Positions 44,432 through 54,131 are shown, counted from the first letter of the stretch. The stretch: 64,000 nt of DNA from Mesorhizobium sp. YC-39 (GCF_025753795.1 NZ_JAOWPS010000009.1:1-64000), one strand, 5' to 3'. The notes: generated by a model from the letters alone, not told the origin. A program made the numbers and translations.

Positions 44432-47400
44432 TCATCGCCTCTTGAGATTTACGCGTATCTCATCACCCAGGAACCAACCACCTCCCTCGCTCCACGAAGA
44501 GATGATTCCGCGAGTCTCAAGCCATTGGACCAATGCACGATTTTCATCTGATCTTGGCAATCTTGGAGTGTGATATCCTGTCGTGATCTCAGAGAACGGA
44601 TCTGGAAGCGCCGCAAGCACTTCGCGCGTTTCGTCGACCGTCATAGTCGAGTGAATCTTGTTGAACAGAGAAATCTGCGTCTCAACGGGTTTTGAATTCA
44701 GGATGAGTGACCGCGCTTTAGCCGCATCAATGCCGGATATACGAACGTTGGTGCGGTCAAGAATCGGGCCTATGAGTGCCGCTCGGTTGGGCAGTTCCGT
44801 TAGCGTATTCAAATCGATCAGGTCGATTATCGCGCGCTTATCGTGATCTGTTATGTCGGTTTGAAGGAGCCCTTCTCGGAAGACGTCGTCGAGACCGAAC
44901 ATTCCGGGATCGGTGAGATAAGCTTCGATGTTTTCTGCCACGAAAAGGACCGGCAAATCTGTATTGACGTCTAGGCTTTCGAGGGTCTCCTTTGAAAAGG
45001 TGATCTTGCGCTCCTCTATGAGAATAGTAAGCTTCGAAGAATCGAGGCTTTTGGGAAAATTCTTGAACGTATTGGGCAGCGCTCGGACATATTCCCGGTA
45101 ACTGTCATCGCTCAGTGCATTCGCGTTAACAAGGAATTGGCGTAGCGGCAGTGTCTCGGGACCGTTACGCAGACTGTGCTTCAGAATTACCGCGCGCACA
45201 TCTTTCCGATCAAGATAGGCCACCAGGATTTCCGCCGCGAAGCCACTGCCTCCCATGAACGAGATACAATTGTCCCATGTCGGTGCGATACGTCGCAGCT
45301 CAAATACCGTGGCGTGCAATTTCTCCGGAACACCCTCCAGCGCTGGCAGGAGAGCCGTCTGTCGACCGAGAAATTCACGAAGATTGTCTTCGTCAAGTCC
45401 CTGACGACCTAGGAGATCGGTTATGGCTGCCGCATCTTCTTCAGAATTGTCGTGAAGCTCAAGGAGCACGTCGCTAAGATAGATATCAAGATCGCGTTCG
45501 ACCCTGGTGATCAAGGCAGGATCTGTGAGCGAACGCAACGTAGTGTAATTGCGCTCGCGAAACGCCATGAGATTGGTCTCGCCAATGACCTCGCGATAGA
45601 TGTGTTCCACATTGGCAATCGAGAGTTCAAAAAGCCCCCGTCTTACCATGAAGCGGACGATGCCGGTGAACTTCCCTATTGCCGGAAGGTCTCGAACCTC
45701 GAAGCCAATGCGCTCGAGGCGTTCGGGTGCCAAGTCAGGTGCAAGTGCCAGAATTTCAGGGAGTTTCGCCGCGACGAAATCAGGGAACTCGTCGCCATCG
45801 CGTGCTAGTGTTTCTAGCGCCCTTTCCGGCAGGTTGGTTACCAACTGTGTGATATGGGAAAGATTGCGCTTGCTGGCGATTGCCGTCGGAACGAACTGCC
45901 TCCATTCGTCAGCCAGGCGGGAAAGCAACTTGGGGACGGCGCGTCCCGTGGCGTAGTAGGCCTCTAAGAAATCTTCGCAGTTTTCGAACTGGGACGCGAT
46001 GAACTCGAAAAACTTACGAGTCTGATCGCTGTAGCGGGTCGCCTCGTTTAGAAGGCAGTCAACCAATTTGACGTTAAGAACATAGCTTTGCCCGAAGTCC
46101 GTTTCGCGCATCGCTGCGATGACCTCATTCGGGTTGTCAATCTGAAAGTCGGGGTCCGGAGTAAAGAACGCCCGTATCTGGATCAGAAACTTGTTGTCAT
46201 TGGGCGACAGCCGACCAGAATGGAACAGTGACGTATATTGATAATACGTATCGTCGAGATGGCCTTCTAGAATCAAGAAGCGAGCCAGCTCGCCTTTCTC
46301 GCCGAAGCCGTCGAAAAGATCAGTCACACGGTCGGCGCTTGAACGCACGAGTTCATTGAACTTGGCTGTTCGAAGGGTCGCGATCTTCGCTCTAAGATCG
46401 CGAATCCGTTGTAAGCTCTCGCTCTTATTGGCCTCAGATTTGCTTTCAATTTCCGTTTTGCGCTGAAAGTAGGTTTTCTCGCTATCCACTTCGTTCTGCA
46501 AGGCAGAGATATTCATCGGCTGTCTATTATAGACATCGCGGTAGGTAATATGCGGAGCTGCGATTAACTGTTCAAACGCGTCGTGCCCAACAAGCGAGGG
46601 AAGTGCGATCCAAGACTGCCCGTCAAGGCTGATGCTATTGACGTTCGCAGGAAGCATCTGAACGAGCGTCATTGCGTAGATTTGGCGCAATTCTTTCAGG
46701 TCAGAAGGTGTCTGCCTTTCGGCAACATCAATCTTTCGTTCGATTTCCGCTATCTCTGCCTTACAGGCCACCTCCTCGTGCGCAACGAGTTCATCGTGGC
46801 GGCCCAGAATGTCAGCGAGATTGCCTTCCCCCCGGTGCAGTCGTTCGAAATCCCTGGGGTAGACGTTCTTATATATCAGGATCGCAAGAAGCTTGTTGGC
46901 GTTGAGAGTATTTTCGTCGTCGGTCTCCAAATTGGCGACGTAGATGGCGTATTCATTAAAGATATTCTGGATGAGTCTCAGGTCGTCTAGATACCGTGAG
47001 ACTTCTCGAAGGAACTGTCGATTAAGACGACCGTCGAGTTCAAGCCTCTTTCCCTGCTCCAGCACCATATCAATCGAGTTCGAAGCGTTTATGATTGGAA
47101 TAACAGGAATGACGAATTCGAAGAACTTGGTCCGGTCTGTATTAACAAATACGTCGTCCCGCAAAGCATAAAGAAATCTAATAGTTCGTCTGACTCCCGC
47201 GTTCGCATTCACCAAGCCGTTGATTTCACGCAACGTCACGAATATTTCTGCATCTTCGAATCGGTCCAAATCCTCAATTATTACAAGATCATATTCCGTT
47301 GACTGAAAGAAGTAGATAATTTCGTCCAAATGGCGGTTAAGTATTGAATCGAGATTGTCTGATGCCGGTCTTATTTCTATGTCTTTTAGAGAGATGCTTT

Positions 47401-48103
47401 TGAGTGACAGCCCAAAGCTGGCGACATAAAAGTTGTGCAGCGCAACCCACAAAAAAAGCGACGAGAATCCGAATATTGTGAAATTAGGCCAATTGCTGAA
47501 TTCGAGTGGATCGAAAAAAGTGCCGCTGATTATCGCTTCCCGCTTTGTGAATACGTACCAAATCGAAAGTAAGCCTAACATGATGTATAGCGATTTGAAG
47601 ATCGACAGGACGCCAGGGGATTGAATTCGCTTAAAGCGCGACAGTGGAAGTTTGTTTGCATCTGCACCATACAGCATTTGCTGCAGTATGCTTCTTTCAA
47701 TCTCCTGCCGGCTCACTTTGAGATTTTGGGTGCTAGCTTCTTTGTCGCCTTGTGGGCTGGCTTCTTTCACGAACGCCGCGAGAGATATGTGAAGTGCAGG
47801 TCTTCGGTATCTTTTCAGGAACGATTGGATGATGCTGCTTTTTCCTGAACCATAAGGTCCAGTCAGTGCTATATTGTTCACCTTCGGGTCTGTCGTCGCG
47901 AAGAGCAAAGCTTCGGAATATACACCGTCCTTGTCAGCTTGGTCGGTCGGTGCAAGATTTACAAATTTCGCTTTTGTGACGGAGGGTCGGCCAATACCTT
48001 CCAAGAAGGCACCAAAACTAGTGAACAAGCCACCCAGCCAATTTGCTAATGTTAGAACTCGTTCGCCCATAAGTAACCTAAATACCACTGATCCAAGCGA
48101 CAT
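44432..48103 (-). CDS. Giant YobI-like P-loop membrane NTPase
   Basis: A 1,223-residue protein. The N-terminal region has APTDQADKDGVYSEALLFAT then IALTGPYGSGKSS (Walker A 82-89), two membrane helices at about 166-186 and 206-230, and a Walker B YDLVIIEDLDRF at 271-282: the plan of YobI/KAP-type P-loop NTPases. About 800 C-terminal residues, helical and without a known motif, follow. Base composition is clearly more AT-rich than the neighbours, suggesting separate acquisition. KAP and STAND relatives include phage-defence proteins; a defence role is inference. An alternative start is 48070. Confidence 0.7.
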   Translation of the reverse strand: MSLGSVVFRLLMGERVLTLANWLGGLFTSFGAFLEGIGRPSVTKAKFVNLAPTDQADKDGVYSEALLFATTDPKVNNIALTGPYGSGKSSIIQSFLKRYRRPALHISLAAFVKEASPQGDKEASTQNLKVSRQEIERSILQQMLYGADANKLPLSRFKRIQSPGVLSIFKSLYIMLGLLSIWYVFTKREAIISGTFFDPLEFSNWPNFTIFGFSSLFLWVALHNFYVASFGLSLKSISLKDIEIRPASDNLDSILNRHLDEIIYFFQSTEYDLVIIEDLDRFEDAEIFVTLREINGLVNANAGVRRTIRFLYALRDDVFVNTDRTKFFEFVIPVIPIINASNSIDMVLEQGKRLELDGRLNRQFLREVSRYLDDLRLIQNIFNEYAIYVANLETDDENTLNANKLLAILIYKNVYPRDFERLHRGEGNLADILGRHDELVAHEEVACKAEIAEIERKIDVAERQTPSDLKELRQIYAMTLVQMLPANVNSISLDGQSWIALPSLVGHDAFEQLIAAPHITYRDVYNRQPMNISALQNEVDSEKTYFQRKTEIESKSEANKSESLQRIRDLRAKIATLRTAKFNELVRSSADRVTDLFDGFGEKGELARFLILEGHLDDTYYQYTSLFHSGRLSPNDNKFLIQIRAFFTPDPDFQIDNPNEVIAAMRETDFGQSYVLNVKLVDCLLNEATRYSDQTRKFFEFIASQFENCEDFLEAYYATGRAVPKLLSRLADEWRQFVPTAIASKRNLSHITQLVTNLPERALETLARDGDEFPDFVAAKLPEILALAPDLAPERLERIGFEVRDLPAIGKFTGIVRFMVRRGLFELSIANVEHIYREVIGETNLMAFRERNYTTLRSLTDPALITRVERDLDIYLSDVLLELHDNSEEDAAAITDLLGRQGLDEDNLREFLGRQTALLPALEGVPEKLHATVFELRRIAPTWDNCISFMGGSGFAAEILVAYLDRKDVRAVILKHSLRNGPETLPLRQFLVNANALSDDSYREYVRALPNTFKNFPKSLDSSKLTILIEERKITFSKETLESLDVNTDLPVLFVAENIEAYLTDPGMFGLDDVFREGLLQTDITDHDKRAIIDLIDLNTLTELPNRAALIGPILDRTNVRISGIDAAKARSLILNSKPVETQISLFNKIHSTMTVDETREVLAALPDPFSEITTGYHTPRLPRSDENRALVQWLETRGIISSWSEGGGWFLGDEIRVNLKRR

Positions 48104-48524
48104 ATATCACTGAGGAGCCGGAAAATACCTGCTTTCCAGCACCAGCAACTCCGCATTTGGAAATCGATCAGCAGAGTCCCACCGCCCACAATCATAGCCG
48201 GAAGTAGCAATAGGCAATAGTCTCGATGATTGGCAGCTTTCCGGCGCTCGCGGTATCAGCCCTAACGACCGAGATGAGGCGCAAAGCTGCCGTCGAAATC
48301 GGACCCGCGTACGCCGCGATCCATTGTCCGGTGGGGTTGTCCAGACTAAACATTGTGGCTGATCAAACGGCTCGCCACGATCGCAGCTCGCTCGCATCCT
48401 CAGGGATGCTCACGCCGCTTCCGTAGCCCAACGAGACGCAAAACACCTGTTGGCAGGAGCCAAGGCGATCTTGAAGGCCATCTCGATTCCTGCGAGCTTC
48501 TCACTGTCAACGGAGGGCACACCC
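48104..48524. other. Intergenic region without recognised gene
   Basis: Between the NTPase gene start and the DUF1508 gene. Overlapping short frames have no ribosome site or family features. It should contain the NTPase promoter, but none is clear to me. Confidence 0.5.
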
Positions 48525-48701
48525 ATGGCACATAAGTTCGAAATCTATAAGGACAAAGCTGGCGAATATCGCGTTCGCTTCAAGTACAACAGCGAGGTGA
48601 TATTCTCGACCGAGGGCTACTCAAGCAAATCCAGCGCTCAGAACGCCATCGATTCGATTAAGAAAAATGGCCCAAGTGCGCCGGTCGAAGACAATAGCTA
48701 A
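48525..48701 (+). CDS. DUF1508 (YegP-like) small protein
   Basis: A 58-residue protein with the DUF1508 pattern: FEIYKDKAGEYRVRFK, then FSTEGYSSKSSAQNAIDSIK. CGGAGGG precedes the ATG at good spacing. The domain is a small beta-hairpin and helix fold of unknown function, widespread in bacteria. Stands alone between the NTPase and nuclease genes. Confidence 0.85.
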   Translation: MAHKFEIYKDKAGEYRVRFKYNSEVIFSTEGYSSKSSAQNAIDSIKKNGPSAPVEDNS

Positions 48702-48896
48702 TAGCCTTCGACTACCCACAATGCTGCGGCAGTTCCTAAGCTGGAGCATATTGGCTTCGGAACGAGCCTCGGCTCGGCACTAGCACCTGTTGCGCTAGGG
48801 CAAGTGAAGCCGTGATCTTCTAAGGTAATCCTCAGCAAATAGGCTTCACTAGACCTCTGCTCCATTTAGGAGCATTCTCCCGCTGGGGGAGAGGGT

Positions 48897-49724
48897 GTGG
48901 ATAGGTCTCGTTACGACAATCGGACTCAGTGGCGCAAACGCACTGGCGCCCGGCGCTCGCGCGCTGCGCGTTGGGCAAGTGTCCCGCGACGGTTGATCTT
49001 CGTCACCGCTGCTGCAGTCGGTGCCTTAGCCGCTCAGACGGTCATGATGCATAGTGACCGCTTGCTCGACCTGACCCCTTCGAACTGGATCGAGCCAAAG
49101 CCCGCCCCCATGACCGGCGTGGCGTCCGTCATTGACGGTGACACGATTGAGATCTACGGCCAGCGCATTCGGTTCAACGGGGTCGATGCGCCAGAGAGCA
49201 AGCAATATTGCGACGACGCCAAGGGCTTCGAGTATCCATGCGGTCGGCGATCCGCCGAAGCGCTGGATAGCTTCCTCGCGGCCTCTAGACCGGTGGCATG
49301 CATCTTTGTGACTTGGGATCGCTATCACCGCTTCGTCGGCGACTGCCGGCGAGCCGACGGCGCCAGCGTGGCGGCGTGGATGGTAGAGCATGGCCAGGCG
49401 CTCGATTGGCCGCGCTACAGCAACGGCGCCTACGCGCCGCAGCAGGCCAAGGCCAAGGCGGCGAGGCTTGGTCTATGGGTTGGCAAGTTCGAAGCGCCTT
49501 GGGACTGGCGCACATCGCATGGAGACGGGGCTCCGCCGTCGAGCCAGCCGCTCGGCATCATCAGTCGCAAGCTGGTCGCCCAAAGCGGCCTTTCGTGCGA
49601 GCCCCGGCGGTACTGCTCGCAAATCAGCTCCTGCGAAGACGCTCAATGGTACCTGCACAACTGTGCGTGGGGCCGCAAGCTGGATAGGGATGGTGACGGG
49701 GTAGCGTGCGAAACGCTTTGCTAG
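48897..49724 (+). CDS. SNase-domain nuclease with C-terminal excalibur domain
   Basis: A 275-residue protein with an N-terminal membrane or signal helix (LIFVTAAAVGALAAQTVMM), a thermonuclease domain at about residues 72-185 with intact motifs (VIDGDTIEIYGQRIRFNGVD, APES, DRYHRFVGDC), and a Ca-binding excalibur domain at the end (DRDGDGVACE). It probably degrades nucleic acid outside the cytoplasm. GTG start at 48897. It contrasts with the degenerate SNase-like protein at 29577. Confidence 0.85.
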   Translation: MDRSRYDNRTQWRKRTGARRSRAARWASVPRRLIFVTAAAVGALAAQTVMMHSDRLLDLTPSNWIEPKPAPMTGVASVIDGDTIEIYGQRIRFNGVDAPESKQYCDDAKGFEYPCGRRSAEALDSFLAASRPVACIFVTWDRYHRFVGDCRRADGASVAAWMVEHGQALDWPRYSNGAYAPQQAKAKAARLGLWVGKFEAPWDWRTSHGDGAPPSSQPLGIISRKLVAQSGLSCEPRRYCSQISSCEDAQWYLHNCAWGRKLDRDGDGVACETLC

Positions 49725-49734
49725 GGAGGGGTCC

Positions 49735-50340
49735 ATGGATGACAAGTTTTACAACCGCGTCGGCGGCGATCGTATTTCTTCGCGGCAGATCGATGAGTTG
49801 ATTGGGTTAGCGCGCGGCCTCGCTGCAGACGGAAGTATCAACAAGGCGGAAGTCGAGTTCCTGCAAAAGTGGCTGGCCGCCAATGTCGAGATTAGCGATC
49901 AGCCGATCGTCCGGACCTTGTACCGACGGGTCAATGAAATCCTTGCGGACGGCGTGCTCGATGCCGATGAACACACCGAACTTCTAGATACATTGAACAG
50001 CTTCTCGAACCGAGATTTCGAACTCGGGGAAGTGTTGAAGCCGACCACCCTGCCCCTGTGCAATCCGCCTCCGCATTTGACCTTTGAAGGTCGATCGTAC
50101 TGTTTCACCGGGACGTTCAATTATGGCCAGCGAAAATACTGCGAGCTGGCCATAGCGGATCGTGGCGGCCGCGCCGGCAGTTTGACGCAAAAGACCGACG
50201 TGCTCGTGATCGGTGCCTACGCCACTGAGTCTTGGAAGCACTCATCGTTTGGCGACAAGATTTTCAAAGCGACCGCCTGGCGCGACGAGGGGTTGCCAAT
50301 CTCGATTGTCGCCGAGAGCCATTGGGTCGGTTTTCTCTGA
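49735..50340 (+). CDS. TerB-like plus BRCT-domain protein
   Basis: A 201-residue protein. The N-terminal half has a TerB-like helical unit (LARGLAADGSINKAEVEFLQ) and the C-terminal half a BRCT domain of the kind found at the end of DNA ligase LigA (GRSYCFTGTFNYGQRKYCEL, TDVLVIG). BRCT domains bind DNA ends or partner proteins. It follows the nuclease gene by 10 bp, so the two may act together. Actual function unknown. Confidence 0.75.
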   Translation: MDDKFYNRVGGDRISSRQIDELIGLARGLAADGSINKAEVEFLQKWLAANVEISDQPIVRTLYRRVNEILADGVLDADEHTELLDTLNSFSNRDFELGEVLKPTTLPLCNPPPHLTFEGRSYCFTGTFNYGQRKYCELAIADRGGRAGSLTQKTDVLVIGAYATESWKHSSFGDKIFKATAWRDEGLPISIVAESHWVGFL

Positions 50341-50402
50341 CTTCGTCCGTTCGTTTGGCAGCGTCTCGTACCATCAGCACCCTATTCGACCGAGGTGGAA
50401 CG

Positions 50403-51173
50403 ATGCGACACAATGCGTTCAGCGATCAGATCCGCCTGTCTCGGCGATTTGCATGTCGCTTCATTACGAGCGTGATCGCGCTCGCAGTTGCAACGGCAGC
50501 TGGGTGCAGCTCCATAGACTACCAGAAGCTCACCACCGGTGAGATATCCGGCAGCTTGTTCGTCATGTGGGTCGGCGAAGGCAACAGTTCCGGCGACGGG
50601 AATTTCCTGTTCGTACCCGACCCTCACGACCCCTTAATCTTCCATCGGGCCGATCCGACGGCTCCAGGTAGTAAGATCAAGCCGGGCCTCATGTACACGG
50701 ACGGCGGCTCAATCCCGAAAATCGCGCAGGTCTTTAAGGGGCTCTCACCTTGGGGCTACGCTCCGGCCTACATGATCCACGACTGGATCTTCATCGCGCA
50801 TCACTGCATCGTCGACGGCAGCACCGAGAAGAGGTTCGACCAAGTCCGTGGCGTCGAGTTCGACGACTCCGCAGCGATCCTCGGCGAGGCAATCAAGGCG
50901 TTGATCGCGACGCGCCAGGTCGCGCCAAACGATGTTGCACCCAGCGCCATCACTGCAGCCGTGGGAAGCGCAATCGCCAAGAACCTTTGGGACGAGAAAG
51001 GAGCCTGTAAGTCGTTACAGGTCAGCGCGAAAGATATTGCTTCAGCAGAGGCGGCGATACCGGGCACGACATCCAAAGCTCAAAATCTGAGGACCTTCCA
51101 AATACCAGAAACCGTCGCACCGGCGGTCCGAGCAGCGAGGCCTGCGAAGATCATAGCACGCCTGTCCTTCTGA
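50403..51173 (+). CDS. Lipoprotein with DUF1353-like domain
   Basis: A 256-residue protein with a leader ending in the lipobox-like ATAAGC-SSI and a domain with YTDGGSIPKIAQVF and PAYMIHDWIF, which resembles DUF1353, a probable peptidase-like or phage-type family. The ATG at 50403 follows GAGGTGG; the frame upstream to 50232 overlaps the previous gene in another frame. Probably anchored in the envelope. Function unknown. 51174-51318 holds no gene. Confidence 0.65.
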   Translation: MRHNAFSDQIRLSRRFACRFITSVIALAVATAAGCSSIDYQKLTTGEISGSLFVMWVGEGNSSGDGNFLFVPDPHDPLIFHRADPTAPGSKIKPGLMYTDGGSIPKIAQVFKGLSPWGYAPAYMIHDWIFIAHHCIVDGSTEKRFDQVRGVEFDDSAAILGEAIKALIATRQVAPNDVAPSAITAAVGSAIAKNLWDEKGACKSLQVSAKDIASAEAAIPGTTSKAQNLRTFQIPETVAPAVRAARPAKIIARLSF

Positions 51174-51318
51174 TCTTGAGCGTCGAGCCAACCCATGGCG
51201 GACCGGCGTGCGGTGACCGACCGTCGAAAGGCGCATTGCTGCCATCTAGACTGATCATTCTGTGACGAATGCGCCGTTTCGATAGACCGCCGCACGAGGA
51301 CGCTGGGGTGGCCCTTGC

Positions 51319-53556
51319 TCAGCGCTCGTAATCGTTATCGTTTGAGCGCTGGGTCTTACGGTCCTGCTCTTCCGACTGCCGCGCCTTCTGTTTGTTGGCG
51401 TCCTTCTGCTTGGCACTCACCTTCTCCTGATCGGTGCCTGTGCGCGGCTCAACCGGCTGGCGGGGATCGTCCCGCGTTGGGAGGTCTCGCTCTCGCGCCT
51501 CGCGCTCGGGGATTGGCTCCTCACCGCCACCACCACGACGCTGCTGCTGCCGCTCGACCTGCAGCCGCGCTAGACGGTCGTGCATCTTGTCGTTCATCTC
51601 TTCACGATACTGTTCGAACTGTCCCTGATGCGCCGGCGGCAGCGTCTCGCGCATGTTGTCCAGAGCCTGATTGACGCGGGCCATCTGACGCCGCATTTCC
51701 AAGGGGGTTTGCGCCATGTTCAAATCTCCTATCAGTGCATTCAATTCTCTCATACCGGGATGGGACAGGAAAGACTTCTGCCCCGATTGATCAGCTCCGC
51801 GATCCGCGGTACCTGGCTGCCCCTCCCCTGTCCGATCGCGACGGAACCGCAGCAAATTGTTGCCGATCGACTCCGCTGCCGTGAGAGCCTGACCGACTAT
51901 GCCCGCGGTCCGCATCGTCGTCACAGTCTTATGCCAAGCGCCAGCGATTGCATCGCCGTTCACGACGAGGGATTGCACATCTAAACGACGTTGCCGCTTG
52001 GCCTCCACTCGCTCGATCGTCCTGGCGCTGACCTGGTAGCGCGGATCGCTCTGGGCGCGGCTATAGGCTCCAGCATGCTCCTTCGTGAATGGCCGCGTCA
52101 TCGCATGATCCATGCGCCGCGTCGCCACCATCGCAATGCCGTTCTCGCGTGCTTTTTCCGCAAATGCCTCGCGCCAGGCTGCGAGATCCGGCTTGTAGAA
52201 TTTCAGGCGCTCACCGTCGGCTGACCGTGCCTGCACCATCGCGTGAATATGGACGTGCTTGGTGTCGTTGTGATGCGCCAGGACGAACTTGTATCCCGGC
52301 GCTCGTTCCTCGAGCACGGCGCGTGCCGCGGCCATGACGGCCTTGGCATCGGTCCCGGCCCTTGCAGAGAAAAGCAGGTGATAGGCATTGCGGCGTTCAC
52401 GCCCCGAAAACTGCGGGCGCCATTGTTCGTAGACCGAAGCCGCCGCCTTGGAGGGGTTCCTCGCGCCCCGAATTGGCTCGCCGTTCGCAGTGCGGACGAC
52501 TTTGTTTGTACGGATGAACTTTTGCAAAAAGTATTTCGCTTTGGGTTCACGGCTGACGGCCGCCGTTACCTCTGCCTTAGCGGCCACCCCAGCCGCACCC
52601 ATCGCCTCAGACAAGCGAGCCTCGATCTTGTCGAGCGCCTTGCTGCGCGAGCTATCTCGACCACCGGCAAGCACCTTGGCAAGCGGTCCGGCCCGCTCAT
52701 CGGTGTGCGCGTATACCTGCACCGTCTGTGCATCCTGTGCATAGATGAACGGTTTTGCACCGAAGGCGTTGTTCAGCGCCTCGCTCAAGGCGGCATCGGT
52801 AATCTCGCCGGCGAGCTCGAAACGAACCTCCAGAAAATTGGTGTTTTCCAGGGGTGGTTCGAACGTCTCGCAAAACGTTTCCAGGAACGCCTTTCGTGCG
52901 CCACCTGTCGCAAGGACCTGCCCGTCCTCGTCAAAAATCTCGATGTCGTGTTTCTCGCCTTTTTCGTCCTCGCGCTTGCCGATGTAATTGAGCAGCCGAG
53001 CAGCGGCATCCCTGGTCGACGGAGGATTGGGCATGACCTTGAACACGGCAGGCTGCGCGCCCGCCGCATAGCCTGCCCGTGCCGCGACGGCCCGCGCCTG
53101 ATAGCCCGCCCGCGCCGCTCGTCGCGTAGCGCCAGAGCGGTCAGGGCCACGGCCGCCGCCGCCGCGCCGCTTCCAGTCTTCCTCCTCCTCTTCCGGCCGG
53201 AAACCGGCGAGCGTGGCGCCATAGACCAGGATCGGCGCGCTAGTGGCCTTGTGCGAGCTCGCAGCAGCAGTGGACTTCGGCGCCCCGCTGGAGACGGAGC
53301 TCCCCGCCACTCCTCTCCCTCCCGGCGACGAACGAGGGGCGTTCCTGCCCCCACCTGGGGTCGCGCCGGCCTGTCCTTGCCCGAGGCGCCCGCCGCCACC
53401 AGTCACCTCATGACTTTTCATCGCCTGGAGTTCGCCAGCCCCGCGTCGGGCGCTCGTCGCCGAGTTGTCGTCGTCCAGCTCCTCACGGTTTATGCCGGCC
53501 CCACCCCGCAGGTAGCGTTCGATTTCGGCCGCGTAGCCAGCAAGACGACCGCTCAT
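51319..53556 (-). CDS. VirD2/MOBP-type relaxase
   Basis: A 745-residue relaxase that nicks oriT and pilots the strand through the VirD4/VirB system. The metal-binding 3-His motif HHNDTKHVHIH is at 428-438. The likely catalytic tyrosine is Tyr191 in ARLLNYIGKR. About 170 residues of Gly/Ser/Arg-rich sequence precede the catalytic domain, longer than usual, and the C-terminus is highly charged (a possible translocation signal). Leftward, overlapping the MobC-like gene by 4 bp; oriT lies just upstream. Confidence 0.85.
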   Translation of the reverse strand: MSGRLAGYAAEIERYLRGGAGINREELDDDNSATSARRGAGELQAMKSHEVTGGGGRLGQGQAGATPGGGRNAPRSSPGGRGVAGSSVSSGAPKSTAAASSHKATSAPILVYGATLAGFRPEEEEEDWKRRGGGGRGPDRSGATRRAARAGYQARAVAARAGYAAGAQPAVFKVMPNPPSTRDAAARLLNYIGKREDEKGEKHDIEIFDEDGQVLATGGARKAFLETFCETFEPPLENTNFLEVRFELAGEITDAALSEALNNAFGAKPFIYAQDAQTVQVYAHTDERAGPLAKVLAGGRDSSRSKALDKIEARLSEAMGAAGVAAKAEVTAAVSREPKAKYFLQKFIRTNKVVRTANGEPIRGARNPSKAAASVYEQWRPQFSGRERRNAYHLLFSARAGTDAKAVMAAARAVLEERAPGYKFVLAHHNDTKHVHIHAMVQARSADGERLKFYKPDLAAWREAFAEKARENGIAMVATRRMDHAMTRPFTKEHAGAYSRAQSDPRYQVSARTIERVEAKRQRRLDVQSLVVNGDAIAGAWHKTVTTMRTAGIVGQALTAAESIGNNLLRFRRDRTGEGQPGTADRGADQSGQKSFLSHPGMRELNALIGDLNMAQTPLEMRRQMARVNQALDNMRETLPPAHQGQFEQYREEMNDKMHDRLARLQVERQQQRRGGGGEEPIPEREARERDLPTRDDPRQPVEPRTGTDQEKVSAKQKDANKQKARQSEEQDRKTQRSNDNDYER

Positions 53557-53960
53557 GGCCTGGCCTCCCTCGCCTTGCGAGACCCGACGGTCATCGTTTT
53601 CAGTTCATCGCGAAACCGCCGCACGAGGTCGCCCACCGCGAGCAGCGCCTGCTCAAGGTCCTCATCATGGGAAACACGGCCGTCGTTCATGGCGCGCACG
53701 GCCTGATTGAAATTGATGCCGACGCGCCGCAGCTGATCGGTCATGTCCACGATCGCCGGCCGCAACGCCTCTGATGCGACAGGCAGATGCCCGACCTCTG
53801 CCCGCACGAGACGCCGGACGACCTCGCTGACGGTGACGCCCTCCCGCTCCGCAATGGCTTTGAGGTTGGCCAGCTCGTCAGCCGAAAACCGGATGTGCGT
53901 CACCTCGCCGTAGCGTCGCGACGCGCTCTTCACCGCTGCTCTCTGGGCGTCTGCATCCAT
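53553..53960 (-). CDS. MobC-like relaxosome accessory protein
   Basis: A 135-residue ribbon-helix-helix protein: RYGEVTHIRFSADELANLKA, then GVTVSEVVRRLVRAEVG, followed by a helical tail with LRRVGINFNQAVRAMN typical of MobC/TraJ-type mobilisation proteins. It binds oriT and helps open it for the relaxase. The start lies 46 bp from the oriT inverted repeat. Confidence 0.85.
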   Translation of the reverse strand: MDADAQRAAVKSASRRYGEVTHIRFSADELANLKAIAEREGVTVSEVVRRLVRAEVGHLPVASEALRPAIVDMTDQLRRVGINFNQAVRAMNDGRVSHDEDLEQALLAVGDLVRRFRDELKTMTVGSRKAREARP

Positions 53961-54006
53961 CTCTCAAGCCCGCTTGCGGGCGCTAAAGGCCCGCCAGGGC
54001 CGTGCC

Positions 54007-54043
54007 GCCTATTTTGTGTGTATCACAAAATAGGCTATCCTGC
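54007..54043 (+). other. oriT: Origin of transfer (oriT) with nic site
   Basis: A perfect 12-bp inverted repeat GCCTATTTTGTG (54007-54018) / CACAAAATAGGC (54024-54035) is followed at once by TATCCTGCC. TATCCTG/C is the nic consensus of IncP and VirD2-type relaxases, which puts the cut between 54042 and 54043. The plus strand would then enter the recipient first at 54043, with the relaxase gene last, as usual. Confidence 0.85.
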
Positions 54044-54068
54044 CAATACAAGAGGAGGAACGAAAACT

Positions 54069-54131
54069 ATGGGTGCGCGTCTTCTCACAGCCCAGTGCGG
54101 CAGCAGCGCGGGCGAAATGTTCCCATCGTGA
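54069..54131 (+). CDS. Possible 20-residue peptide near oriT
   Basis: AGGAGGA precedes an ATG at 54069 that opens 20 codons ending at 54131. The good ribosome site is the only support. It may be a leader peptide or the start of a lost gene. Confidence 0.2.
   Translation: MGARLLTAQCGSSAGEMFPS

Noticed and set aside
52243..53706. 487-codon plus-strand frame opposite the relaxase gene
   Set aside because: It is an antisense shadow; the minus-strand frame carries the relaxase His motif.
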